64,000 nt of DNA from Porphyra umbilicalis (taxonomy: Eukaryota > Rhodophyta > Bangiophyceae > Bangiales > Bangiaceae), in contig KV918763.1 in the NCBI GenBank assembly GCA_002049455.2, positions 1 to 64,000 of the forward strand, written 5' to 3'. This document shows, piece after piece, positions 54,447-64,000 of the stretch. The notes under the pieces were generated by a model. The model saw only the letters and a list, made by a program, of their open reading frames with translations, was not told the DNA's origin and made no database searches. Made by a program: the position numbers and the translations under genes. How positions within the stretch are numbered: position 1 is the first letter of the stretch; every line of letters begins with the position of its first letter.

Positions 54447-57155
54447 TCACCCTCCACCTCCCTCACTGCCCGGTTGCGCAAGGGAGCGCTCCGTCTGTGC
54501 CAAGGCGCGAGCCACAGCCGCCTGGTGCGTGAGCCATGCTGCCCAGCGCGACCCAAACCGCTGTAGTGCCCGTCCACGCTCCACTGCCTCCGACCGGCGC
54601 CCTCCGTCGACGAGCGCCAACAGCAGGGAGAAGGTTGTCAGCGCCCACTCTTGCGGCGACGCCTCAGGTGTGCGCACCTCAAGCGCCCGGTGGTAGCAGG
54701 CGATCGCCGCGTCTACGCCCGCTGCCCCTACACCATCCTTGCCGCGGCAAAGGTGGTGCGTAGCCCCCATGTTGTGCTGCGTTGTCGCCCAGTTCAGCGG
54801 CACTGCCGTCCGCGTGCGCACGGCTAGGGCAAGGTCGAAGCAAGCAAACGCCGCCGCAATGTTGGCAGCAGGATCTCCGAATACGCGGTCGCGGAGCGCC
54901 TGGCCGAGGTGGTTTTGGGTGGCTGCCCACATGAGCGGAGCGGCTTCTCGGGTGCACACCGTTAGAGTGTCCTCATAGCAGGCAATCGCCGCCTCGATGG
55001 ATGCCGCCTTGTCGCCAATGAGCCGATTGTAGTAGGCGATGCCCAGGTTGTATCGCGTCTGGGCCCAGAGCACCGGCGCCGTCTCCCGCGTCCGCACTTC
55101 CAGCGACCGGCAATAGTAGGTGATCGCCTCCTCCACGTTGGCCGACTCGTCCCCGCTGATGCGGTGGCGGTAGGCCACCGCGAGGCTGTTCTGCGTCGCC
55201 GCCCACTCAAGCGGCCCCGCCGCCCGCGTCCGCACTTCCAGCGACCGTTGGTAGCACGCAATGGCCACCTCGATGTTGGTTGCCTTGTCCCCGTTCACCC
55301 GGTTGCGATATGCCACCCCGAGGAATCTCTGCGTTTCCGCCCATTGCATTGGCGCCGCCGCCCGCGTCCGCACCTCAAGCGACCGGTTGTAGCAGGCGAT
55401 AGCGTCCTCGATGTTGGCCGCCTTGTCCCCAACCACCCGGTCAACCAGCACGCGACCGACGCCGGATTGCCACTCAGCCCACAGCTCCGGCTCCCTCGAC
55501 CGCGGCACCAGCGCCAAGGCCTCTGTCCAGTGTCCAATGGCTGCCTCCATGTTGTCTCGCCGGCAACTAGCAATCCGCTCGTCGTAGGCCAACGCCAGTG
55601 CCGCGTGCACGCGGCCGACCAATACTGGCGACCAGGCTGCCTTAGATGAGGCGTCGTCTGCAATTACCGTCAGCGCGGCGATAACAACCTCCACGTCTGC
55701 CTGAAAGGCCAGCGGAGAACTCACCCGCTCGCGCACGGCTTGCCAAGCGGGGTCTATCAGTGACAGCAGTCCGCATACGTCTCCCGCCGCGGCAACGTGG
55801 CGCACTACGTGGTCGTACCAGTAGCCGTCGTCGGGCACCTCCCAAAATGGGAGCCGCCGCCACCCGTGCGCGTCCAAGTCGTCAGTGACCACTTCGTTCA
55901 TGTACTCGTCAACCATCCGCTGGTGCGTGGCGCAGGCGACGTCCCCAAGCAGCCTCAGCGCGTACTGGCCCACGACCGGATGCACGATGACCCCAACGAG
56001 CTCCCCGCTCGTCTCGCTCACATTCCGACGCAGGAGTCCGGCCCGTACGAGTGTGTCAATCAGCTTCTCCATACCGGAGCTCCCCATTGCGCCGCTCGAT
56101 CGCGCAGCCAGCCGCCCGTCCACCGCGGCAGCCGCAGGGAGCAAGACGCGCCACAGCCGTACCAGCGCGGGCAGGTGAACGTGAGCAGGGAGAACGCCCA
56201 CCGCCGCAAACGCGTCGCGGCAGACCCCATCTGGGATAAGGCCTAAGCTCACGTCCAGCGCCGCGCGGACCGAGGGCCGCGGAGAGGTGCTGTCCATACA
56301 ACGGAAGTCCGGGTCCATCCAATGCTGCTCCAGTGCCTCTACTACCGGGCGCCACGCGCCACCGCGCTCGCCAATCATCGAGCCCACGATGGCCAGTGAC
56401 AACGCGTGGCACTCCGTCTTGGCCAGGACGCGGCGCACCCAGTCCTCCTCTCGGGAGGCCGAAAACGGGGGCACCCCCGTTGCCACCGCCCTGCCCGCCG
56501 TCTTGGCCAGCACCCGCTGGGCGTCATCAGCCGGCAGGGCGTCGATGGACACCAGCGTGGCTCCCGGCACGGACGTGACGACCGCCTCGGAGCGGGTTGA
56601 GAACAGCACCGGTGTAGCCGGGGGGATTAGAGCTAGAAGCTGCCGCAGGAGCTCGCGCTTCTCGTAGAGCGCGTCATCAATGACGACCAACCAGTCAGCC
56701 GCGTCTGACACAGCCACGGACCGTACGTACCCCGCCGCAACCGCCACAAAGTCCTTGTCCTCGGTCAGGGCCGACAGCTGCTTGACAGCGTCGACGCCGC
56801 AAAAGCGGTACACAAGCGCCATGACCGCTTCCGCAACGGACTGCAGCGTCGAAGAAGCGTCGAGCTGCACCCACGCGGTGCCTTTGGTGAAGCGTGCGCG
56901 CACCCACTCACAAGCCGCTACGCCTGCGCATGCGGTCGTCTTGCCACTCCCACCGACTGCGCAGACGCCGATCCGCGCCGCCGTGCTCGCGGGATCGCGA
57001 GCAGCCTGCAGCGCGGAAATAATAGCATGCTCCGCACGCTCCGGGTTGTCCGCCCCGGGCACATAGGCCTCGTCGAGAGGGGGGGGGCGCAACCGCACCT
57101 CGTAGACTGGGTCACGTGGTACGCCGTCCTCGGCCGATGGGCTCGACAGCCCCAT
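54447..57155 (-). CDS. NB-ARC / TPR protein (STAND, NLR-like), copy 2
   Basis: Intact, intronless minus-strand gene. I use the first in-frame ATG (57155, MGLSSPSAED); the frame is open to 57311. It is colinear with copy 1: P-loop GVCAVGGSGKTTA, kinase-2 DWLVVIDD, VLFSTRSE, CHALSLAIVG, then seven ~46-residue TPR-type units (AIACYNRSLEVRTR...WAETQRFLGVAY) and a short variable tail. Differences from copy 1 are mostly single substitutions. Similarity reaches upstream of the Met (AAAEHRxG), so translation may begin in an earlier exon. The two genes are in inverted orientation 47 kb apart. Both lack internal stops while nearby transposon frames are riddled with them, which argues for selection. Role inferred: immune or self/non-self sensor. 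Confidence 0.87.
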   Translation of the reverse strand: MGLSSPSAEDGVPRDPVYEVRLRPPPLDEAYVPGADNPERAEHAIISALQAARDPASTAARIGVCAVGGSGKTTACAGVAACEWVRARFTKGTAWVQLDASSTLQSVAEAVMALVYRFCGVDAVKQLSALTEDKDFVAVAAGYVRSVAVSDAADWLVVIDDALYEKRELLRQLLALIPPATPVLFSTRSEAVVTSVPGATLVSIDALPADDAQRVLAKTAGRAVATGVPPFSASREEDWVRRVLAKTECHALSLAIVGSMIGERGGAWRPVVEALEQHWMDPDFRCMDSTSPRPSVRAALDVSLGLIPDGVCRDAFAAVGVLPAHVHLPALVRLWRVLLPAAAAVDGRLAARSSGAMGSSGMEKLIDTLVRAGLLRRNVSETSGELVGVIVHPVVGQYALRLLGDVACATHQRMVDEYMNEVVTDDLDAHGWRRLPFWEVPDDGYWYDHVVRHVAAAGDVCGLLSLIDPAWQAVRERVSSPLAFQADVEVVIAALTVIADDASSKAAWSPVLVGRVHAALALAYDERIASCRRDNMEAAIGHWTEALALVPRSREPELWAEWQSGVGRVLVDRVVGDKAANIEDAIACYNRSLEVRTRAAAPMQWAETQRFLGVAYRNRVNGDKATNIEVAIACYQRSLEVRTRAAGPLEWAATQNSLAVAYRHRISGDESANVEEAITYYCRSLEVRTRETAPVLWAQTRYNLGIAYYNRLIGDKAASIEAAIACYEDTLTVCTREAAPLMWAATQNHLGQALRDRVFGDPAANIAAAFACFDLALAVRTRTAVPLNWATTQHNMGATHHLCRGKDGVGAAGVDAAIACYHRALEVRTPEASPQEWALTTFSLLLALVDGGRRSEAVERGRALQRFGSRWAAWLTHQAAVARALAQTERSLAQPGSEGGGG

Positions 57156-57563
57156 CCTGGCGACCCGCGCGCCCGCTGAGTCGATCCTGTGGCCCGACCT
57201 GTGCTCCGCTGCCGCGTAGCTGCCGCTGCCTTGACCGGTGAAGGTCCGAAGAAGGTAGGGTCGTGTCACGTGGTAACCTCCACGGTGGCCACCTATCCCA
57301 CCGCCGCGCACAAAAGCATCCAGGGAAGGATTAACAGGCGGCCGGCGGGCCCAATCCAGGTACAGTCAGTATCCGGTTATATGACACCCTCGCGCACTTG
57401 GTCAACTGTCCAGGTTGCTGGATTATTGCTGACTGCGTCGTCGCCACATCTGCAGGATCTGACCAATGAGATGCCCTCGGGCGACGTGGTTGTCTGCAAA
57501 CAGTTGAACACTGCGTTGTCGTGCGTCCTCGGGCAAAGAAAACCCCCCAGTCATGGCATATAT
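57156..57563. other. 5' flank of NB-ARC copy 2
   Basis: An upstream exon or promoter should lie here or beyond. A CAG at the end of CGGTCAAGGCAG (minus, about 57226) could be a splice acceptor. Nothing firm. Confidence 0.3.
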
Positions 57564-58262
57564 TGCTGATTCCCAAAAATTGTCCTGGGGGACAGAGACA
57601 GACTGACTGTAAACAAGGCTGGTCCCCGAATTTTGTCACGGGGGACGGAGACTGACTGAAAATAAAAGCACTCTATTGGTCTAAAACGAAAGTGAGAAGA
57701 AATCGAAGCCAATAGAAAGACCGCATTCGGTGCCAGGACCGTGCATCCAGTATTGCTGATCCCCGAATTTTGTCCTGGGGGACAGAGACAGAGACTGACT
57801 CTGTACAAGAGCACTCTATTGGTTTAAAACGACAGTAAGAATGCATCGAAGCCAATAGAAAGCCCGCATTCTGTGCCAGGACCTTGCATCGAGCAGAACT
57901 CACTGTTTGTTGCTGCTTGATCCGCTTTTCTTGGCACGGAGCAAGCTGCCCACGCGAGATCTGGAGATTTTCTACTGTCTCCTCGCCAGAAGTGCAGAAA
58001 AGAAGAGGAGCTGATGTTGATCTCCAGGCTGCATGGGCACATGTAAGCAATCAGGAGCACCAAGTCAGTCCCAGGGGCGCATCTGATTGGTGGAGAGAGT
58101 CGGTCGGCAAGTCAGTCTCTGTCCACCAGGACAAAATTCGGGGATCAGCAATGGAACTTACTGTTTGTTGCCGCTTGATCCGCTTTACTGGGGACGGAGC
58201 AATCTGCCCACGCGGGATCTTCAGATTTCTACTGTCTCCTAGCCAGAAGTGCAGAGAAAAAA
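57564..58262. mobile_element. Nested/tandemly rearranged MITE cluster
   Basis: The core MITE (about 57753-58151) has inverted ends: left TGCTGATCCCCGAATTTTGT and right ACAAAATTCGGGGATCAGCA, matching over about 35 bp through the GGACAGAGAC words. Two more left-type ends lie at 57564 and about 57618. An internal block (CTCTATTGGT.TAAAACGA to GTGCCAGGACC) occurs at 57670-57741 and 57812-57884. Another (ACTGTTTGTTGC.GCTTGATCCGC onward) occurs at 57900-57995 and 58159-58255. So one end was duplicated or insertions were nested. No coding capacity. Confidence 0.68.
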
Positions 58263-59220
58263 AGGAGCTGTGGCGGTTTACGATAGAATCCTCATTGCAC
58301 TTGAGCAAAATGGAACGGAGATACGGGCTTCTGAAGAAACTGCATCCGCAAGTCGCGTGGATCGACCCCCCCGCTCGGACCCTCAAGAGGGGTGCGCGGT
58401 GCACCGTTCGACAGCGTCATCTGAGCCCTGTACCAGTGAGCCAGCCTCCGTGAGCCTGACAGCGGCTGCCGCGTCCCGGTGGACACGTCGCTGCCGCATG
58501 GCCACCCACGCACCGCCTCTACGCTCCTATCCTGCCGACAGCCGCAGACCGCCTCGCCCCGCCTCCGTCTGCGGGTGTCCACCCATTGCGTGTCGCACGG
58601 GCGGCGTTCACGTCAGGTACGGTGGGAGAGGGAGGTGTCGGGGCGCTCGTTGATGGCTGCCCACTGTCCTTTGTCTCTCTGTTAAACGGCCGTGCCGGGG
58701 ATTTTATGGCCTGCTCCAGGGACGTTTCGTCTGGCGGAGGGCCTGCCGTCGCTGCGAAGGGGGTGCCGTGCCGCTGTGCGGTGCGCAGACGAGCTCGATT
58801 AAGCGACGACCCACTGCGACGGGGAGGTTTGACGCGGTTCTGACCCCTCTCTGGCTCCCCTCCGCTCTCCCATTGCCACCACCAGTCGTTTCGGGCATGA
58901 GGGCTGGCGCGCTGATCGGGTCGTTTTGCATCGAGCTCTCCCGCTGCTGCCCGTGCCTTCATGGGGGCGCGCCCGCGGCTGCTCGCACGCTGATTTCCGG
59001 GCTCGTGCCCGTTTGTTCATTCTTCCCGCCCGCCGTTTTGGTCTCTGGTGCTGGTGGAGCCTCCTACACTCGCGTCGGAGCGCCGCGCAGCTGCTCCCGC
59101 CACGCGCTCCTCGCGTCGGCCGGGGCCTCACCGCACGCTCGCCCTGCACATGCTGCTCGCCTCTAATGAGACGTGCTGTGTGTGCGTTGGGGGGTGTGCT
59201 GACTGAGGGGGGGTCATGTG

Positions 59221-59226
59221 TATATA
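59221..59226 (+). promoter_or_regulatory. TATA box candidate
   Basis: TATATA at 59221-59226 lies 116 bp before the ATG at 59342 of the SAM-domain gene, in otherwise GC-rich DNA. Position fits a core promoter with a short leader. Confidence 0.45.
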
Positions 59227-59341
59227 GCGGGTGTGCCCGTGGTCTTGTCCCCGCTCCTTTGTTCGCGCATGTCAACTCACCCTCTCACTCTCTACATCAC
59301 ACTGCCACACTTCCCTTGTACCTGCCTTTGCGTGCCTGACG

Positions 59342-61422
59342 ATGGCGACTTTCCAGGAATGGATGGTCGCGAACAGGTTTGAGAAGTTCCTCGACGACTT
59401 CGAGCACCAGCTGGGGGTGCAGACGGTGTCGGACTTGGCGTACGTCACCGCTGCCGATCTAGAGCAGCTCGGCGTCATGCCTGTGCAGCGTCGTCCGTTT
59501 GAGGAGCTGGTCGCCGTCCCGCTCGTGCCCACCTCCCTTACCGTTGGCCCGCGCGCTATTTCCTCATTTCCTGCACCACCCTCCGCTGCGCAGTCGCGTG
59601 CATCTCCAGTAGACGCCAGCAAGGAACGCGTGACGACGACCCGACCGAGGGCGGACGCCTGCGGTGCCGACGGCCGCGAGAGTGGCAGCGACACCGATGC
59701 CGAGTACGATGGCAGCCCCGACGAGGAGAGCAGCAGCAACGACGAGGCCGTTGCCGGCTCTACCAGACGGGTGTACAAGAAGCGCAAGTTCGGCCAAGCG
59801 CGGTCCCGCCGCAACGCCGATGATGCGGCGGTGCTGGGGGGAATTGCACGACCGCAGCACCTGCTCACTAGGTACAGCAACTGCACGGCAAGAGCTCCAT
59901 CACAGTCGGCTACGTCTGCGGGAAAAAGCCGCATCTCAGTCGACGCCGACGGCCGGTGCAGCTGCAAGTCTGTAATCGCCTCATTCGCAGACAGGTTTTC
60001 ACCGGCTCGCCGCATGGCACGCGAACGCCGCCGTGCCGAGGAGAGCGGTGACTGCAAGGGTGGCCAGAACGAGTTCAACGACGCACGGCTGGGGCCGATT
60101 GTCGTGGAGCTCCTGTTTGACGGGGGCGGGAACGCGGTGGTGCACGAGAAGTGTGTGCGTGCTTTTCTCGGCGTGTCAAACTCGTGGCTGGCCAGCCGCC
60201 ACAAGGCAGCAATCAAGGCGTCCCAGGCTCCAACTGTCATCATGACCAAGGCAGAGATCTCCTCCAGCCCCATCGCCGACGACATTATCAACCGCATCAT
60301 CCGCCCGGACACCTGCCTGCTCTCCCTGTCCCAGTTTTTCTCTAGCAGCGCAGGCGACTCGCGCTTCAGGCTCTTGGCCACGTACACCTCCCACGCCCTC
60401 TCGGTGAGGCTGTCCAACAGGATGAAGCAGTCTGAGCGGGAGCTGTTTGTCGCCTTTGTGCGAGCGCACAGGACGCCGACGGGCTGCACGTCGGACAAGA
60501 GCGGGCGCTACCACGGGGCCGCATACTACTCAGACGCCAAGTGGACGGTCATGCGATGCGTTGGCGACAACAAGGGCGTCGGGGAGACGCGCCTCTCCTT
60601 CTCGGCCGCCTTCATCGAGGCGCTCGTGGCCTCCGGGATGCCCAAGGTCAACAACGAGGTGCCGCTGCGTTGGCTCAAGGAGTATTTCTCGTCCACCCGC
60701 CGCGTCGACGCCATGATGGTGCCGTCGGAGGAGCATACCACCCGCTATCAGCACAAGACGGACGCGTGCTCGACCTGTGAGTGCCTGCGCTCAGATCTGC
60801 GTTCCGCCCGGCAAGTCGTCAAGTGCCACGCGCAGCAGAGCGACCAAGGCTTCCTGATCCGGCAGCAAGCTATTGCCGAGGTCAAGCAGACGATCGACGA
60901 CCTGCAGACGGCGTCCGAGAAGCACGAGGAGGAGGCCGCGACGGCCGTACACCACCACCGCACCTGCGTGGCAGACTCATCGGCGCGGTACGGGCGTTTG
61001 TAGGCCATGATCAAGGAGCTTCTGCGCACCGACGAGACGATGTTGCAGCTGCCCGTGGACTTCGATGCCACCAAGCTGGAAGCCTTCGTGCTGGCCGCCA
61101 GCGATGACTGGTTCGACATGTCCTCCGACTACCAGCAAGACAGTCGATGCCGGTATGGAACCAGTCGCCCCAGCCTGGCCCGACGTACTTCATGTCTGGC
61201 GACACGCATTACGTCCACATCTTTTGCACAGAGAGCTGTGGCACCGCCTCTGGGCCCTCCCGCTTCTCCCGCAACATCGTTCTCACGCGCAGCGAGACAA
61301 TCGGTGGGGCCAAGTCGTCTGACGACAGGTTGTCAACGCTGTGCAACGTGCTGCTGGGGTCGTTGGACATTGGCATTGATGACCCTCCTGTGTACCGCAC
61401 AGGGTACGGTCCCGAGTCGTAG
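59342..61422 (+). pseudogene. Transposase part 1: SAM domain plus first-Asp half of a DDE core
   Basis: ATG 59342. Residues about 5-60 (WMVANRFEKFLDDFEHQLGV; ADLEQLGV) look like a SAM domain, a protein-protein interaction module. An acidic Ser-rich linker and a basic KKRKFGQARSRR stretch (nuclear signal) follow. Later come a CxxCxC zinc-like DACSTCEC and a coiled coil (AIAEVKQTIDDLQTASEKHE). A TAG at 61001 interrupts it; the same frame continues AMIKELLRTDETM to SSDYQQ. A frameshift near 61141 then moves to SMPVWNQSPQPGPTYFMSG...ILTRSETI-like sequence ending at 61420. The SDYQQ...PGPTYF block resembles 'FDFAQ...QPGPLYF', the first catalytic Asp region of DUF7869 transposases. Two lesions, so probably inactive here. 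Confidence 0.6.
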
Positions 61423-61522
61423 CTTTTTTTTCTACTCATGTGGGTTTTTTTCACGTGCTTTTCTTTGCACATTTCGCGAGCTTCCCTTTTTCTTTTACTG
61501 GCTCGGAAAAAACAACCCTGTT

Positions 61523-63361
61523 TTACTCGAGCAGATTTTCACGCGTCTTGGCAATCGCTCTGCCGTGCCGATTGAGGGTGGCACTCTCCCACTCGAGACT
61601 CCCCTCCTTGGGCATCTTGGCTGCAATGTCCTTCCAGTCCTTGAGCGCCGGCGGTAGTTGGCCGCTGTACGGTGCGGCGAGGAGGATATCCTCCAGCGGC
61701 TTGGCGTGAAGGAGCTTGACCCACCTCATTCTCTTTGCCCGCCCAGGAGCGAGGCAGCCATCGTCAGCCCTGCCCCCGTCGCCGCCCCGAGGATGGCCGT
61801 CGGCACCTGTCTCGTCCAGCGCAACGCTGGGCTTGGTCGACTGCTCCGTGCTGGTGGGCGCAAGGGACTTCTGCTTCCACACGGCACGGGCCATGCCGCT
61901 CGGGCCAGCGTCCGATACCGCGTACGTGTCGGGTACAAACCGCCGGGGCACAATCTTCTCGTACATTTTGGCCACTGAATCGGCTTTGGCCCCGTAAGGA
62001 AGCTTGTTCTGCTCCATTCCGTATGGCTTGATGTTGTCGAGGACGGAGTTGACCTGCTCGGCCGTCGTCGCCGTCATCCAGCCTAGCTGCTCACGCCATA
62101 ACGGGTCAGCAATCGACCGCCGCGTGAAGAGCCGCACAGAGCGGTAGGAGGACACGGCGGATGGTAGCAGCATCGAGTTGGTGGCGTCGCTCAGGTTGCC
62201 GAGTGCATCCCGTCCAATGCCCCGATAGGCACCCCGTGTCAGGGCCGGGAAGACACTCGACTTGAGGCCGCGAGCGGCTGCTTTTGTGCATTCTCTCTTG
62301 AAGATGTCATCACCAAAGAGAGGTCCAGCGTCAGGGAAGGGATCAAAGTTGGTAGGGGGCTTTGCGGGGCTGCCGAGGCTCACCTCCCCATCGTCTGCCA
62401 GCAACAGGATGCACCGGTACGACATGATACGCAATATGGGGGAGAAGATCGTCTTGGTGGCCTCCTTCCACGTCCGCAGGATCGTCTCGTCGTAGGCCCC
62501 CGCCGTGGAGTACGCCCGAAAGAGCCGCACAAGCTGCCCATGGTTTTTCACGTCAGACCGGTTGAAGATCCCCGTCAGAGACCTGGCCACCAGGTCCGGG
62601 CCGAATTCGGTGTGGCCCACAACCATGTACAGCACCTGCGCGCAATCAAGGATGCCACACGCGAGCAGCATACCCAGACCGCAAAAAAAGAACTGGGACT
62701 TGTTCGTACTCGGGCACGAGTCCATGTGGAGCCGCATCTTCCGGACGAACGGGAGCGGGACCGTCGAACGCAGGCTCCGGCTGCGGGCTCCGGACAAGTC
62801 GCTGTCCACCGGGGTGCCGTCGACACCAGGGGGGGGGGGGGCGGCTCCAACAATGGTGGCGCACGTCGCGTCCTCGTTTGAGGTGGCTCCTCCGCCAACC
62901 CATTGTTCGCCCGCTGACACTCGGGCGCCGCCGTCGCCGCTCGCACGGACCGCGCCACCACCGACAGTAGTGGAGTGGGGGGCACCGACACCGACGCCGC
63001 CGATGGCGGCCTGATCTAGGGCGGCTCCACCTCCATTGCCTTGATCCCGTGCTGCCGCGCCGACGCGATCCAGGCCGAACGCACAGACCAAACCGCCTCC
63101 AACAGGAGGAGCGGAAGGAGGGTCGACGCGGATGGAGCCTATGGCGGGCCCGTCCACGGTGGATCCCCCGTCAGTGCGCTGGTCGTCTGCTGCATTGGTC
63201 GCGTTTGACACAGGTCCCAGGGCACCGGGGGAACCGGCCGCCGTCAAAACAGAACCAGCTCGGTACAGCATCAGGAGGCCGTCGCTGCCACTCGTCTCAT
63301 GCCCACCGTTGGGGGAGGACGCAGTGGCGGTGCTGTTAGCACGCACCAGTGCTTGATCCAT
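61523..63361 (-). CDS. Transposase part 2: second-Asp half of a DUF7869-like core
   Basis: 612 codons from ATG 63361 (MDQALVRANS). The open frame reaches 63403 and a CAG just before the ATG could be a leader-intron acceptor. The first 200 residues are Gly/Ala-rich and disordered. From about residue 205 comes FVRKMRLHMDSCPSTNKSQF (Asp 214), then CAQVLYMVVGHTEFGPDLVA and NHGQLVRLFRAY. This is the D-x-C-x-x-x-N-K ... GHTxFxPD signature of DUF7869 transposases (second Asp plus following block). The C-terminal 250 residues hold DPLWREQLGWMTATTAEQV and a Lys-rich tail, no known domain. The first-Asp half is absent from this protein and is found in the opposite-strand gene whose stop lies 100 bp away. 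Confidence 0.7.
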   Translation of the reverse strand: MDQALVRANSTATASSPNGGHETSGSDGLLMLYRAGSVLTAAGSPGALGPVSNATNAADDQRTDGGSTVDGPAIGSIRVDPPSAPPVGGGLVCAFGLDRVGAAARDQGNGGGAALDQAAIGGVGVGAPHSTTVGGGAVRASGDGGARVSAGEQWVGGGATSNEDATCATIVGAAPPPPGVDGTPVDSDLSGARSRSLRSTVPLPFVRKMRLHMDSCPSTNKSQFFFCGLGMLLACGILDCAQVLYMVVGHTEFGPDLVARSLTGIFNRSDVKNHGQLVRLFRAYSTAGAYDETILRTWKEATKTIFSPILRIMSYRCILLLADDGEVSLGSPAKPPTNFDPFPDAGPLFGDDIFKRECTKAAARGLKSSVFPALTRGAYRGIGRDALGNLSDATNSMLLPSAVSSYRSVRLFTRRSIADPLWREQLGWMTATTAEQVNSVLDNIKPYGMEQNKLPYGAKADSVAKMYEKIVPRRFVPDTYAVSDAGPSGMARAVWKQKSLAPTSTEQSTKPSVALDETGADGHPRGGDGGRADDGCLAPGRAKRMRWVKLLHAKPLEDILLAAPYSGQLPPALKDWKDIAAKMPKEGSLEWESATLNRHGRAIAKTRENLLE

Positions 63362-64000
63362 GTCGACTGTGTGAACGAGAACAAAGATAGCGTCGCCAGC
63401 CACAAGAAAGGTACCAGCAGGTCGTACATCAGCTGATCCAGAGTTAGGCTCCTCTAACCATTCCCGTCATGAGAGAAAAAAAGCGTGAAGCAAGCAGCAA
63501 GCCGCGGCTTCGGTCGGTGGTACCGCTACACTTACGGGGCGATAGAAACATACCGGGTATCATTGTGTTGTTAAAGGCTTCAGTGCCGAGTGCGGGACGA
63601 GCAAAAGTTTAGAGTCGGACACGGCGCGGATGGCGGAGCGCACGGCGGCCAGGAAGAGATGCGGGTGCATGGAAGGCGAGACGAGCCGGTGTGTGCATGC
63701 CAGAGAGCGCGTGCGCCCGCCAAATGCGGATCCCGCGTGGCGCGAGTCTGGTCGATGCATCGAGGTCTGGTCCTCGCGCTTGCGGCCCGCCTCTAAAACC
63801 GTTGCACTTTTGTGGTCTCGGCTAAAGTCAGAAAAAAGTACATTTTGGACTTATATGTGAGTAAGCATCTCTTCCCTTCGACCGCACCTCCGATAGGGGC
63901 GCCATCGGGCAGATCTCGGCGCAGCGCACACCGTGGTGGTCGTAACTCAAAAGTTCAACTAGGCTCAAACAATGGCGATTCTATCGTAAACCGCCACAGC

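Larger units (their letters stand above)
58267..64000. mobile_element. 5.7-kb TIR element with two convergent genes (right end at window edge)
   Basis: The left arm GCTGTGGCGGTTTACGATAG (58267) continues AATC..CATTG. The last 31 bases of the window are its reverse complement (29 of 31 matching). The right TIR may extend past base 64000, so the outer border and target duplication cannot be read. Between the arms lie the SAM/D1-half gene (plus) and the D2-half gene (minus), end to end with about 100 bp between their stops. Superfamily: DUF7869-type transposase, inferred from the two proteins. 58300-59200 and 63410-63960 are non-coding ends. Confidence 0.7.

Noticed and set aside
60988..61143. 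An intron removing the TAG at 61001 and the frameshift
   Set aside because: GTACGG to CAG at 61143 leaves the wrong frame and would delete the block with the first catalytic Asp.
1..64000. CRISPR arrays, rRNA, tRNA genes or telomere repeats
   Set aside because: No regularly spaced direct repeats with unique spacers, no recognisable tRNA B-box in context, and no rRNA-like or telomeric stretches were seen by eye. A covariance-model scan would be decisive.

Overview
The window looks like GC-rich nuclear DNA from a eukaryote, most probably an alga. The signs are GT-AG introns, no bacterial-style gene packing or ribosome sites, long intergenic stretches, many DNA-transposon families, and two large NB-ARC/TPR (STAND, NLR-like) genes. 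I lean toward a Porphyra-like red alga from the base composition, intron-poor genes and gene types. That is inference, and nothing in the sequence fixes the species.

Layout. 1-2.6 kb holds a possible signal-peptide exon and a Harbinger-like MITE (3-bp TAA duplication). 2.7-3.9 kb is a TA-flanked MITE with both ends partly duplicated. A 28-bp perfect inverted repeat then overlaps the 5' end of the first NB-ARC/TPR gene (3.9-7.1 kb, +). 7.5-10.5 kb is hairpin, GC-rich low-complexity and tandem-repeat DNA. 11.1-17.8 kb carries two same-strand genes, each with one inferred intron: an unknown Ala/Thr-repeat protein of about 805 aa, and a transposase-like protein of about 917 aa. 19-24 kb is a graveyard on the minus strand: a Tc1-like scrap, a copia-type Gag start, a reverse-transcriptase-like remnant and a TNP2/Plavaka-like fragment. 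26-27.5 kb is a pogo transposase broken only by in-frame stops.

33-38.5 kb (minus) is a block with a SWIM finger ORF, a Ulp1 (C48) protease ORF and a KDZ transposase remnant, followed by a 458-bp MITE. 39-50 kb is mainly repeats and MITEs, including two elements ending in GGGTTGC. 51.7-54.1 kb is GC-rich low-complexity DNA. 54.4-57.2 kb (minus) is the second NB-ARC/TPR gene, colinear with the first. 58.27 kb to the window end is a 5.7-kb element with inverted terminal repeats. It carries two convergent genes that appear to encode the two halves of one DUF7869-like transposase catalytic core on opposite strands.

How the genes relate. The only clearly intact, host-like genes are the two NB-ARC/TPR copies. 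Almost everything else recognisable is transposon-derived. At twelve sites the transposon reading frames are cut by stop codons while the same frame resumes with family-like sequence. Nearly all of these fit single C-to-T changes, which suggests mutation of methylated or otherwise targeted transposon DNA. The most unusual object is the split, convergent transposase element at the right end.
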